From: Alcaligenaceae bacterium SAGV5
GTDB taxonomy: Bacteria > Pseudomonadota > Gammaproteobacteria > Burkholderiales > Burkholderiaceae_B
DNA: 64,000 nt
NCBI GenBank assembly: GCA_009360345.1
Contig: SPDP01000001.1
Coordinates: 2,232,001-2,296,000 of the forward strand
Direction: 5' to 3'
The notes beneath the pieces are model-generated. The model ran no database searches. It was not told the DNA's origin and saw only the letters and a list, made by a program, of their open reading frames with translations. Position 1 is the first letter of the stretch; every line of letters starts with the position of its first letter. Both the position numbers and the translations under genes were made by a program. This document shows, piece after piece, positions 34,859 through 42,456 of the stretch.

Positions 34859-36376
34859 ATGAACATCATCTTCATCACGTCGGACCAGCACCGCGGAGAC
34901 TGCTACGGTTTCGAAGGCCGGCGCGTCAGCACGCCGCACCTGGACGACATGGCGCGGCACGGGACCCGCTTTGCCCATTGTGTGACGCCCAGCGTGGTCT
35001 GCCAGCCGGCACGCGCGTCGATCCTGACGGGGCTCCTGCCGATGACACATGGCGTGAGCGATAACGGCATCGACCTGCCGTCCGGGATGGGGGAGCGGGG
35101 ATTCGCCGCGGCGCTGTCGGGCGCCGGCTACCGCACCGGATTCATCGGCAAGGCCCACTTCGCCTCGCATCTGACCTTCGCGCCCACGGGCAGCCCGGAG
35201 TGCCGCTACAGCCAGGCGAACTTCGGTGCCGACTGGCACGGCCCCTACATGGGATTCGAGCATGTGGAGCTGATCGTGGAGGGGCACAACAACCACCCCC
35301 CTTTCGAGCCGCCGGCCGGGCAGCATTATTCGCGCTGGTACTACGGCGACGGCCGGGGCGTGGAACGCAATGCGCTGTACTCCCGGGACCTGGGGCCCTC
35401 GACCGGCGGCGCCTGGGAGACGCATTATTCCGCGCTGCCGGTGGCGTGGCACAACTCGACCTGGATCGGCGACAGGACCCTGGAATTCATCCGGCGCAAT
35501 CACGACCGGCCGTTCGTCGTCTGGGCGTCGTTCCCGGATCCCCACCACCCCTTCGATTGTCCGGAGCCCTGGTCCAGGCTCCACGCGCCGTCGGACGTCG
35601 ATCTGCCGCGGGTGCGGACACGCCGCCTGGAGGATAAGCCCTGGTGGCATCGCGCCTACCTGGAAGGCGTGTCGACCGTGGGCAACGAGGATCTGAGGGG
35701 CCTGCGCATCCGGCCGGCGAACGAGCCGCCGTCCGATGCCCAGCTCCGGCACATCATCGCCAACTACTACGGCATGATCTCGCTCATCGATCATCAGGTG
35801 GGCCGCATCGAGGCGCTCGTCTCGGAGCTGGGCCTGGCCGGCGACACACTGGTCGTCTTTACTTCCGACCATGGCGAATGGCTCGGGGATCACGGACTGT
35901 TGCAGAAGGGACCGATGCTGTACGACGGCCTGATGCGCGTCGGCATGATCGCCAGGGGGCCCGGCATTCCGGCGGGCAGGGTCGTGGCCGACCCGGTCTC
36001 CACGCTCGACGTCGCCGCCACGCTGCTCGACTATGGCGGGGTGCCGGCGCCGGCGCCCATGCATGGCGCGACGCTGCGCGGCCTGATCGAAGGGCAGGGC
36101 CGCCGCGAGTACGCCTTGTGCGAATGGGACCTGGGCGCGGGCCGCAGGGGAGTGCCGCTGCTGTTGCGCGCGGCGCGAACGGCAAACGCCAAGCTGACGA
36201 TGGAGATGCGCAGCGGCGACGGCGAGATGTACGACTTGCAAGCCGATCCGCTGGAGACGCGCAACGTCTTCCACGAGCCCCGGTATGCCGGCCTGCGCGC
36301 GCGGCTGGAGGCCATGCTGGCCGCACGGCCCGACGATGTCTATGCCGGCAAGCCGGCCTATGCCGGCCTGGCCTGA
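34859..36376 (+). CDS. Type I sulfatase (formylglycine-dependent)
   Basis: A 505-aa arylsulfatase-like alkaline-phosphatase-fold enzyme. The active-site motif VVCQPARASILTG is C-x-P-x-R, so the Cys would be converted to formylglycine. NIIFITSDQHRGDCYG (metal Asp pair), DPHHPFDCPEPW and VVFTSDHGEWLGDHGLLQKG complete the site. No signal peptide, so probably cytoplasmic. ATG 34859 is preferred (GGAAG 8 bp upstream); ATG 34841 overlaps the Bug stop and adds six residues. Hydrolyses a sulfate ester; its anaerobic or aerobic maturase is not in the window. Confidence 0.9.
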   Translation: MNIIFITSDQHRGDCYGFEGRRVSTPHLDDMARHGTRFAHCVTPSVVCQPARASILTGLLPMTHGVSDNGIDLPSGMGERGFAAALSGAGYRTGFIGKAHFASHLTFAPTGSPECRYSQANFGADWHGPYMGFEHVELIVEGHNNHPPFEPPAGQHYSRWYYGDGRGVERNALYSRDLGPSTGGAWETHYSALPVAWHNSTWIGDRTLEFIRRNHDRPFVVWASFPDPHHPFDCPEPWSRLHAPSDVDLPRVRTRRLEDKPWWHRAYLEGVSTVGNEDLRGLRIRPANEPPSDAQLRHIIANYYGMISLIDHQVGRIEALVSELGLAGDTLVVFTSDHGEWLGDHGLLQKGPMLYDGLMRVGMIARGPGIPAGRVVADPVSTLDVAATLLDYGGVPAPAPMHGATLRGLIEGQGRREYALCEWDLGAGRRGVPLLLRAARTANAKLTMEMRSGDGEMYDLQADPLETRNVFHEPRYAGLRARLEAMLAARPDDVYAGKPAYAGLA

Positions 36377-36545
36377 GCCGTTGCGTCACCCCCATCGCAA
36401 GCCGCCGCGTTTGGCCATGCCTCTGATCGGCGCCGGGTTGCCGGGAGCGAGCGCGGCGTCGTGAGCCGATTTGGGCCTCGCGCCCGGCGGCGGTACCATG
36501 GCGGTCGGCCATCCGGCCCCATTCCCCCGCCTTGAAGAAGTCCCG

Positions 36546-37739
36546 ATGAACGACGTCGTGCTCAAGCCCGGCAAGGAGAAGTCCTTGCTGCGGCGCCACC
36601 CCTGGGTCTATGCCACCGCCGTGGCGCAGGCCGCCGGCCGGCCGCAGGCCGGCGATACCGTGCGCGTGGTCGACAGCCGCGGCAATTTCCTGGCCTGGGG
36701 CGCCTACAGCCCCGATTCGCAGATACGCGTGCGCTGCTGGACCTTCCGCGAGGACGAACCGGTCGATGCCGGCTGGATGGCCGCCCGGGTGGCCGACGCC
36801 GTGGCCCGCCGCGCCGCGCTGGCCGGCCGCACCGACGCGGCCCGGCTGGTGTTCGGCGAAGCCGACGCCCTGCCGGGTTTCGTGGCAGACCGCTACGCCG
36901 GCCAACTGGTGGTCCAGTTCCTGGCCGCCGGGGTCGAACGCTGGCGCGAAGCCCTGGTCGATGCGCTGGTGGCCGCCACGGGCTGCGCCAACGTGTATGA
37001 ACGCTCCGATGCCGCCGCGCGGGAGCGCGAGGGCCTGGCCCCCCGCACTGGCGTGCTCCGGGGAGCGGAGCCGCCCGCCGAGGTCGAGATCGTCGAGGAT
37101 GGCGTGCGTTATGGCGTGGACGTGGTCCACGGCCACAAGACCGGCTTCTACCTGGACCAGCGCGAAAGCCGCCGCCGGGTGGCGGAGCTGGCCGCGCTGG
37201 CCGGCCCCGGGGCCACGGTGCTCAATTGCTTCTCGTACACCGGCGGCTTTTCGCTGGCGGCGCTGCGCGCGGGGGCGGCCCACGCCGTATCGGTGGATTC
37301 ATCGGCCGACGCGCTGGCGATGGCCGCCCGCAATGCCGCCCGCAACGGCCTGCCCGAAGCCGCCTTCGAGTGCAGGATTTCCAAGGTGGCCGAGGCGCAG
37401 AAGGCGCTGGCCGCCGAAGGGCGGCTGTTCGACATCGTGGTGCTGGACCCGCCCAAGTTCGCCCCATCCGCGCACCACGTGGACAAGGCGGCGCGCGCCT
37501 ATAAGGACGTCAACCTGAAGGGCATGAAGCTGGTCAAGCCGGGAGGCTACCTGCTGACCTTTTCGTGTTCGGGCGCCATCAGCGTGGATCTGTTCCAGAA
37601 AATCGTGGCCGGCGCTGCGGTGGATGCGCGGCAGGATTTCGTGTTGCTGGAACGGCTGGCGGCCGGGATCGACCATCCCATGCGGATGACGCATCCCGAA
37701 GGCGAGTACCTGAAGGGACTGTTGTTGCAGCGGGTCTAG
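36546..37739 (+). CDS. rlmI: 23S rRNA cytosine-5 methyltransferase RlmI-like
   Basis: A 397-aa class I SAM methyltransferase with an N-terminal PUA domain. VVLKPGKEKSLLRRHPWVYA and GNFLAWGAYSPDSQIRVRCW are the RlmI start. GHKTGFYLDQRESRR, TVLNCFSYTGGFSLAALRAG (SAM-binding) and DIVVLDPPKFAPSAHHVDKA (catalytic region) are conserved, and FSCSGAIS holds the catalytic Cys. It would methylate C1962 in the large-subunit rRNA. Start ATG 36546 gives the usual length. The 331 bp downstream hold no gene. Confidence 0.9.
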   Translation: MNDVVLKPGKEKSLLRRHPWVYATAVAQAAGRPQAGDTVRVVDSRGNFLAWGAYSPDSQIRVRCWTFREDEPVDAGWMAARVADAVARRAALAGRTDAARLVFGEADALPGFVADRYAGQLVVQFLAAGVERWREALVDALVAATGCANVYERSDAAAREREGLAPRTGVLRGAEPPAEVEIVEDGVRYGVDVVHGHKTGFYLDQRESRRRVAELAALAGPGATVLNCFSYTGGFSLAALRAGAAHAVSVDSSADALAMAARNAARNGLPEAAFECRISKVAEAQKALAAEGRLFDIVVLDPPKFAPSAHHVDKAARAYKDVNLKGMKLVKPGGYLLTFSCSGAISVDLFQKIVAGAAVDARQDFVLLERLAAGIDHPMRMTHPEGEYLKGLLLQRV

Positions 37740-38001
37740 GACCGGTTCGAGGCTCCTTTCAGGGGCGCCAGGCCCTTGGCGGTGCCAGGGCCGGCCGGAT
37801 GGGCCGTTTCGGGCCGTATTCGCTCGTTCTCGTCGCAAACGGTTACCAAAATCGGCCTCGGGGCTTGAATTCCCCCAAAGCGGCCCCATATCTCGCGTTT
37901 ACCGGCGGGGATTCGTGTTAAACCGTCCGGTGCTTTTTGCCAGGAGCCGTCTCCAGGGGAAAAGCGTGCGCCGTTGGGGGCGGACCGGGGGTTAGTCCGG
38001 G

Positions 38002-38032
38002 TTTGCCCCGGCAAAGCGGCTTGTGCTGTAAT
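38002..38032 (+). promoter_or_regulatory. Palindrome and extended -10 upstream of the zur-like gene
   Basis: The gap 37740-38070 carries no gene. A perfect 14-bp dyad TTTGCCCCGGCAAA (38002-38015) lies where a -35 would sit. It is followed by TG-C-TGTAAT (38024-38032), an extended -10-like sequence, and then by AAGGAG before the GTG start at 38071. The dyad does not match the classical Zur box. Its role as an operator is speculative; the remainder of the gap shows nothing I recognise. Confidence 0.3.
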
Positions 38033-38070
38033 CCGGCCCCGCTTGGCGGGCCGAACGGAAGGAGCGACGC

Positions 38071-38559
38071 GTGGAGGATCTGGCCCGCGAGGCGATACGT
38101 GCCCAAGGCGCACGAGTCACCGCGACCCGGGTGCATGTCTTGGCGACCCTGATGGAGGCGGCAAGCGCCCTGTCGCACCAGGAGCTGTTCGACCGCATCG
38201 GGTCGTCGGTATCGGTCGACCGGGTCACCGTGTACCGCGTGCTGGAGTGGCTGGTGCAGACCGGCCTCGCGCATCGCATCGCCGGGGAAGACCGCGTATG
38301 GCGCTTCAGCGTGGCCAGGCCCGGCGACGATGCGGGAACGCCGCATGCGCATGACCATCATGGCGAGCCGCATGGGCATTTTCAATGCGATGTCTGCCGG
38401 CGCATGTTCTGTATCGACGCACCGGTAGGTATCCAGCAGAATCTCGATCGCCTGCCCGACGGGTTCGAAGGGCGCGATGTGGAAATGGTCGTGCGCGGGC
38501 GCTGTCCCGCCTGTGTCCAGGCCGGCCGCGAGGCCGGCGACGAACGCAAAACGCATTGA
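38071..38559 (+). CDS. zur: Fur-family regulator, probably zinc-responsive (Zur)
   Basis: A 162-aa Fur-family repressor. DNA-binding winged helix: SHQELFDRIGSSVSVDRVTV, YRVLEWLVQ. The regulatory metal site is rich in His (HAHDHHGEPHGHFQCDVC), and two CxxC pairs (CDVC and CPAC) form the structural zinc site. The start is a GTG with AAGGAG 8 bp upstream. It sits 35 bp before a COG0523 zinc GTPase gene, which together with the His-rich region favours Zur over Fur; the metal is inferred. Confidence 0.82.
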   Translation: MEDLAREAIRAQGARVTATRVHVLATLMEAASALSHQELFDRIGSSVSVDRVTVYRVLEWLVQTGLAHRIAGEDRVWRFSVARPGDDAGTPHAHDHHGEPHGHFQCDVCRRMFCIDAPVGIQQNLDRLPDGFEGRDVEMVVRGRCPACVQAGREAGDERKTH

Positions 38560-38594
38560 CGCGTCTGCAGACGCATGTGCAAGGAGCTGTATAG

Positions 38595-39725
38595 ATGAAG
38601 GCTGCGGACAAAACACCGAAGCAGATTCCGGTCACTGTCCTGACGGGGTTCCTGGGGGCGGGCAAGACGACGCTGCTGAACCGGATCCTGAATGAGCACC
38701 ATGGCCGCCGGATCGCCGTGATCGAGAACGAGTTCGGGCCGGAAGGCGTGGACAACGACCTCCTGATCCAGGACCGCGACGAACAGATCATCGAGATGAA
38801 CAACGGCTGCGTGTGCTGCACGGTACGCGGCGACCTGGTGCGCATCCTGATCGACCTGAAGGACAAGCGTCGCGCCGGCGCGCTGGACTTCGAGCGAGTC
38901 ATCATCGAGACCACCGGCATGGCCAACCCCGGCCCGGTGTGCCAGACCTTCTTCATGGAAGACGAGGTGGCCAGCTTTTTCAGGCTGGATGCCGTCATCA
39001 CCGTGGTGGACGCCAAGCACGGCATGCAGACCCTGGACGAGCAGCCCGAGGCGCTCAACCAGGTGGGCTTCGCCGACCGCCTGCTGGTTTCCAAGGTGGA
39101 CCTGGTCGCCGACGCCGACTACCAGGCGCTGCGTTCACGCCTGGTCCACATCAATCCGCGCGCCACGATCACCCCGGTCAACTTCGGCGAAGTCGACCTG
39201 AAGGAAATCCTGGACATCAATGGCTTCAACCTGAACGCCATCCTGGACATCGACCCGGAGTTCCTGGCCGAAGAGCATCCCGACGCCGCGGCGCATGACC
39301 ACGACCATGGCCACGGGCACGACCATGGCCACGACCACGCCCACGAACATGGCGAGCAGTGCGCGGTCGACGGCTGCGACGACCCCGCCCACCACCATGG
39401 GCACGGCCATCATCACCACCATCACGACGACGCCATCGGCGCCTTCGTCTTCAAGTCGGACAAGCCGTTCGACCCCATGCGCCTGGAGGAATTCCTGGGG
39501 GGCGTGGTGCAGGTGTACGGAACCGATTTATTGCGGTACAAGGGTATTCTGTACATGAGTGGCGTGAATCGCCGGATGCTGTTCCAGGGCGTGCACATGC
39601 TGATGGGCGCCGATGCCGGCCGGGCCTGGGCGCCGGGCGAAAAGCGCGGCAGCAAGCTGGTCTTCATCGGCCGCAACCTGCCCCGGGATGTCTTCATGCA
39701 CGGCCTGGAGCAATGTCTGGTGTAG
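38595..39725 (+). CDS. COG0523 (CobW/ZigA-like) GTP-dependent metallochaperone
   Basis: A 376-aa G3E-family GTPase. Walker A is LTGFLGAGKTTLLNRIL, the zinc-binding GCVCCT motif is near residue 74 (CxCC), Walker B is in ERVIIETTGMANP, and NKxD-like VSKVDL follows. A His-rich stretch at residues ~234-282 (about 20 His) probably stores or delivers zinc. The C-terminal CobW_C domain (IGAFVFKSDKPFDPMRLEEF) is present. Its place next to a Zur-like regulator suggests zinc allocation under starvation. A palindromic repeat follows its stop. Confidence 0.9.
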   Translation: MKAADKTPKQIPVTVLTGFLGAGKTTLLNRILNEHHGRRIAVIENEFGPEGVDNDLLIQDRDEQIIEMNNGCVCCTVRGDLVRILIDLKDKRRAGALDFERVIIETTGMANPGPVCQTFFMEDEVASFFRLDAVITVVDAKHGMQTLDEQPEALNQVGFADRLLVSKVDLVADADYQALRSRLVHINPRATITPVNFGEVDLKEILDINGFNLNAILDIDPEFLAEEHPDAAAHDHDHGHGHDHGHDHAHEHGEQCAVDGCDDPAHHHGHGHHHHHHDDAIGAFVFKSDKPFDPMRLEEFLGGVVQVYGTDLLRYKGILYMSGVNRRMLFQGVHMLMGADAGRAWAPGEKRGSKLVFIGRNLPRDVFMHGLEQCLV

Positions 39726-39730
39726 GTCGG

Positions 39731-39803
39731 CCCCCCCCCCTACGCGCTTACGCGCGCCCCCCAGGGGGCGGCACTGGCGGACCGGCAAAGCCGGATCCGC
39801 GGT
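39731..39803 (+). repeat. Dispersed GC-rich palindromic repeat, copy 1
   Basis: Begins with a run of C, then TACGCGCTTACGCGCGCC, the self-complementary CGCCCCCCAGGGGGCG-like centre and an ACCGGCAAAGCCGGATCC end. The same unit occurs at 47680-47749 and in reverse at 50378-50453. It lies directly after the stop of the COG0523 gene and may act as a transcription attenuator, like REP elements of other bacteria. Confidence 0.75.
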
Positions 39804-39917
39804 GCCCATGGTGGGATACCGGGCTGGCAGGGAGCGGTGTTTTTTTGCCGCTCGATGTGGAATATGCAGTGCTGTGTGGGAATTGAAAAGCCTTATTGAT
39901 TCGCGCGGAGCATTTTC

Positions 39918-40406
39918 ATGGCAACGAAAGCGTCGAGCAAAACCTTAAAAGTCACTCAGGAGGACGCGTTGGAAAACGTGATGACCAAGCCGGCCGAGGC
40001 CGTGCTCTCTGAAAAAGAGTTGTTGGCCATGCCCGAGGCCGACTATATGAACGAAGCGCAGCTGGCCTTTTTCAAGAACCGGCTCCAGGAAATCGAGCGC
40101 GAGTTGCTGCAGAACGCGGGTGAAACCACCGAGCATCTGCGCGAGACGCCTTTCGTGCCGGACCCGGCCGACCGCGCGACCATCGAGGAAGAGCATGCGC
40201 TGGAACTGCGCACGCGGGACCGCGAGCGCAAGTTGCTGAAGAAGGTCCAGCAGGCCCTGGCCAGCATCGACTCGGGCGAGTATGGCTGGTGCGAGGAAAC
40301 CGGCGAACCCATCGGCGTTGCCCGGCTGCTGGCGCGGCCGACGGCCACGCTGTCGCTGGAGGCGCAGCAGCGCCGCGAACTGCGGCAGAAGCTGTACGGC
40401 GACTGA
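39918..40406 (+). CDS. dksA: DksA, zinc-finger Cys-poor form
   Basis: A 162-aa RNA-polymerase secondary-channel factor acting with ppGpp in the stringent response. The coiled-coil tip region (VPDPADRATIEEEHALELRT) holds the Asp-Pro-Ala-Asp motif. In the globular end the sequence is GEYGWCEETGEPIG, then TATLSLEAQQRRE: only the first of the four zinc Cys of E. coli DksA remains (Thr, Ser and Ala in the others). It should therefore work without zinc, like DksA2. Ends in a strong terminator. Located after zur/COG0523, consistent with a link to zinc economy. Confidence 0.93.
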   Translation: MATKASSKTLKVTQEDALENVMTKPAEAVLSEKELLAMPEADYMNEAQLAFFKNRLQEIERELLQNAGETTEHLRETPFVPDPADRATIEEEHALELRTRDRERKLLKKVQQALASIDSGEYGWCEETGEPIGVARLLARPTATLSLEAQQRRELRQKLYGD

Positions 40407-40432
40407 CGCGATCGTCCGCGCGATCCGGATGA

Positions 40433-40457
40433 ACGGCGCCTCTGGCGCCGTTTTTTT
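40433..40457 (+). terminator. Rho-independent terminator after dksA
   Basis: A perfect 8-bp stem ACGGCGCC / GGCGCCGT with a TCT loop is followed by seven T. It starts 26 bp after the dksA stop and separates dksA from hslV. Confidence 0.93.
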
Positions 40458-40468
40458 GGCCGATCGGC

Positions 40469-40498
40469 CTTGAATCGGGACTTTCGCGCCCCCACTAT
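40469..40498 (+). promoter_or_regulatory. Sigma32-type heat-shock promoter of hslVU
   Basis: CTTGAA (40469-40474) is followed, after 14 bp, by CCCCCACTAT (40489-40498), close to the RpoH consensus CTTGAA-N13-17-CCCCAT. It lies 73 bp before hslV, a classical heat-shock operon, so RpoH control is expected. Confidence 0.75.
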
Positions 40499-40570
40499 CG
40501 TAGAAGTCGTTTTCGCTCGTCGGCCGCGGCGCCCCAGGCGCGCGGGCGGCGGGCCCATCAGGAAGAGCAA

Positions 40571-41107
40571 ATGGAACAATTCCACGGCACGACCATCATC
40601 AGCGTGCGCCGCGGCAACCGCGTTGCCCTGGGCGGTGACGGACAGGTCACCCTGGGAAACATCGTGATGAAGGGCAGCGCCCGCAAGGTGCGCCGCCTGT
40701 ACAAGGATTCGGTGCTGGCGGGCTTCGCCGGCGCCACGGCCGACGCCTTCACGCTGATCGAGCGTTTCGAGGGCAAGCTGGAAAAACACCAGGGGCACCT
40801 GCTGCGGGCGGCGGTGGACCTGACGCGCGACTGGCGCACCGACCGCGTGCTGCGCCGGCTGGAAGCCATGCTGATCGTGGCGGACCGGGAGTCGACGCTG
40901 GTGCTGACCGGCAACGGCGACGTGCTGGAGCCCGAGCACGGCCTGGCGGCGATCGGTTCGGGCGGTGCCTACGCGCAGTCGGCTGGCCTGGCGCTGCTGC
41001 GGAACACCGACATGGAGCCCGAGGACATCGTCAGGAAATCGCTGGCGATCGCCGGTGATCTCTGCATCTACACCAACCAGCATCACACCGTCGAGGTACT
41101 GGAATGA
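40571..41107 (+). CDS. hslV: ATP-dependent protease peptidase subunit HslV
   Basis: A 178-aa threonine peptidase, proteasome-like. After removal of MEQFHG the N-terminal Thr (TTIISVRRG) becomes the nucleophile; GDGQVTLGN (Lys/Asp region), [10 protein letters not shown] and [13 protein letters not shown] are family blocks. It forms a double hexamer activated by HslU. Its stop overlaps the hslU start by 4 bp (ATGA). An RpoH-type promoter lies upstream. Confidence 0.97.
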   Translation: MEQFHGTTIISVRRGNRVALGGDGQVTLGNIVMKGSARKVRRLYKDSVLAGFAGATADAFTLIERFEGKLEKHQGHLLRAAVDLTRDWRTDRVLRRLEAMLIVADRESTLVLTGNGDVLEPEHGLAAIGSGGAYAQSAGLALLRNTDMEPEDIVRKSLAIAGDLCIYTNQHHTVEVLE

Positions 41108-42429
41108 ACATGATGACCCCCGGTGAGATCGTCTCGGAGCTGGACAAATACATCGTCGGCCAGGACCGCGCCAAGCGGTCCGTGGCCATCGCGCTGCGCA
41201 ACCGCTGGCGGCGCCAGCAGGTGGCCGAGCCGCTGCGCCACGAGATCCACCCCAAGAACATCCTGATGATCGGCCCGACGGGCGTGGGCAAGACCGAGAT
41301 CGCGCGCCGCCTGGCCAAGCTGGCCGATGCGCCCTTCGTGAAGGTCGAGGCGACCAAGTTCACCGAGGTGGGCTACGTGGGCCGCGACGTCGATACGATC
41401 ATCCGCGACCTGGCCGAGGTGGCGGTCAAGCAGGTGCGCGAGGCCGAGATGCGCCGCGTGCGCACGCAGGCGGAGGACGCCGCCGAGGACCGTATCCTGG
41501 ACGTGCTGGTACCGCCGGCGCGCGACGCGATGGGCAACCCGCAACGCGATGACAATGCGGCGCGCCAGACCTTCCGCAAGCGCCTGCGCGAAGGGCAGCT
41601 CGACGACAAGGAAATCGAGGTCGAAGTGGCCCAGTCCGTGCCGCAGATGGAGATCATGTCGCCGCCGGGCATGGAGGAAATGACCGAGCAGATCCGCGGC
41701 ATGTTCGCCGGCATGGCCCAGGGCAAGAAGAAGGCCCGCAAGCTGCGCATCAAGGAAGCCTTCAAGCTGCTGGTGGACGAGGAAGCCGGCCGCCGGGTGA
41801 ACGAGGAAGAGCTGCGAAGCAAGGCACTGGTCAGCGTCGAGCAGAATGGCATCGTGTTCCTGGACGAAGTCGACAAGATCGCGACCCGCCAGGAAACGAG
41901 CGGCTCGGATGTCTCGCGCCAGGGCGTGCAGCGGGACCTGCTGCCGCTGGTCGAAGGCACGACCGTCAACACCAAGTACGGCATGGTGCGCACGGATCAC
42001 ATCCTGTTCATCGCGTCGGGTGCGTTCCACCTGTCGCGCCCGTCCGACCTGATTCCCGAGCTGCAAGGACGCTTCCCGATCCGGGTCGAGCTCGATTCGT
42101 TGTCGGCCAAGGATTTCGTGCGCATCCTGTCCGAGACCGATGCCTCGCTGGTCAAGCAATACACGGCGCTGCTGGAGACCGAGGGGGTCAAGCTCGATTT
42201 CACCGACGACGGTATCGAGCGCCTGGCCGAGCTGGCCTTCGCGGTGAACGAAAGGACCGAGAACATCGGCGCGCGCCGGCTTTACACCGTGATGGAGAAG
42301 CTGCTCGAAGAATTGTCGTTCGACGCCACGCGCAAGAGCGGGGAAGTCATCCGTATCGATGCCGGCTACGTGAACAGGCAACTGGAAGAAGCCGCCGCGC
42401 ACCAGGACCTGGCGCGCTACGTGCTGTAG
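41104..42429 (+). CDS. hslU: ATP-dependent protease ATPase subunit HslU
   Basis: A 441-aa AAA+ unfoldase partnering HslV. Walker A is [15 protein letters not shown] (near residue 60), Walker B is [13 protein letters not shown], and sensor motifs are in [15 protein letters not shown] and [17 protein letters not shown]. The intermediate domain between residues ~110-240 has normal length. The C-terminal sequence ends YVL, used for HslV docking. Second gene of hslVU; it converges on the HD-GYP gene. Confidence 0.97.
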   Translation: MNMMTPGEIVSELDKYIVGQDRAKRSVAIALRNRWRRQQVAEPLRHEIHPKNILMIGPTGVGKTEIARRLAKLADAPFVKVEATKFTEVGYVGRDVDTIIRDLAEVAVKQVREAEMRRVRTQAEDAAEDRILDVLVPPARDAMGNPQRDDNAARQTFRKRLREGQLDDKEIEVEVAQSVPQMEIMSPPGMEEMTEQIRGMFAGMAQGKKKARKLRIKEAFKLLVDEEAGRRVNEEELRSKALVSVEQNGIVFLDEVDKIATRQETSGSDVSRQGVQRDLLPLVEGTTVNTKYGMVRTDHILFIASGAFHLSRPSDLIPELQGRFPIRVELDSLSAKDFVRILSETDASLVKQYTALLETEGVKLDFTDDGIERLAELAFAVNERTENIGARRLYTVMEKLLEELSFDATRKSGEVIRIDAGYVNRQLEEAAAHQDLARYVL

Positions 42430-42456
42430 GCGCGCAGCAGCCGTCCGCCGCGTGGT

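Noticed and set aside
39832..39853. Terminator GAGCGG...CCGCTC after the COG0523 gene
   Set aside because: The T run lies in the loop, not after the stem, so it does not fit an intrinsic terminator.
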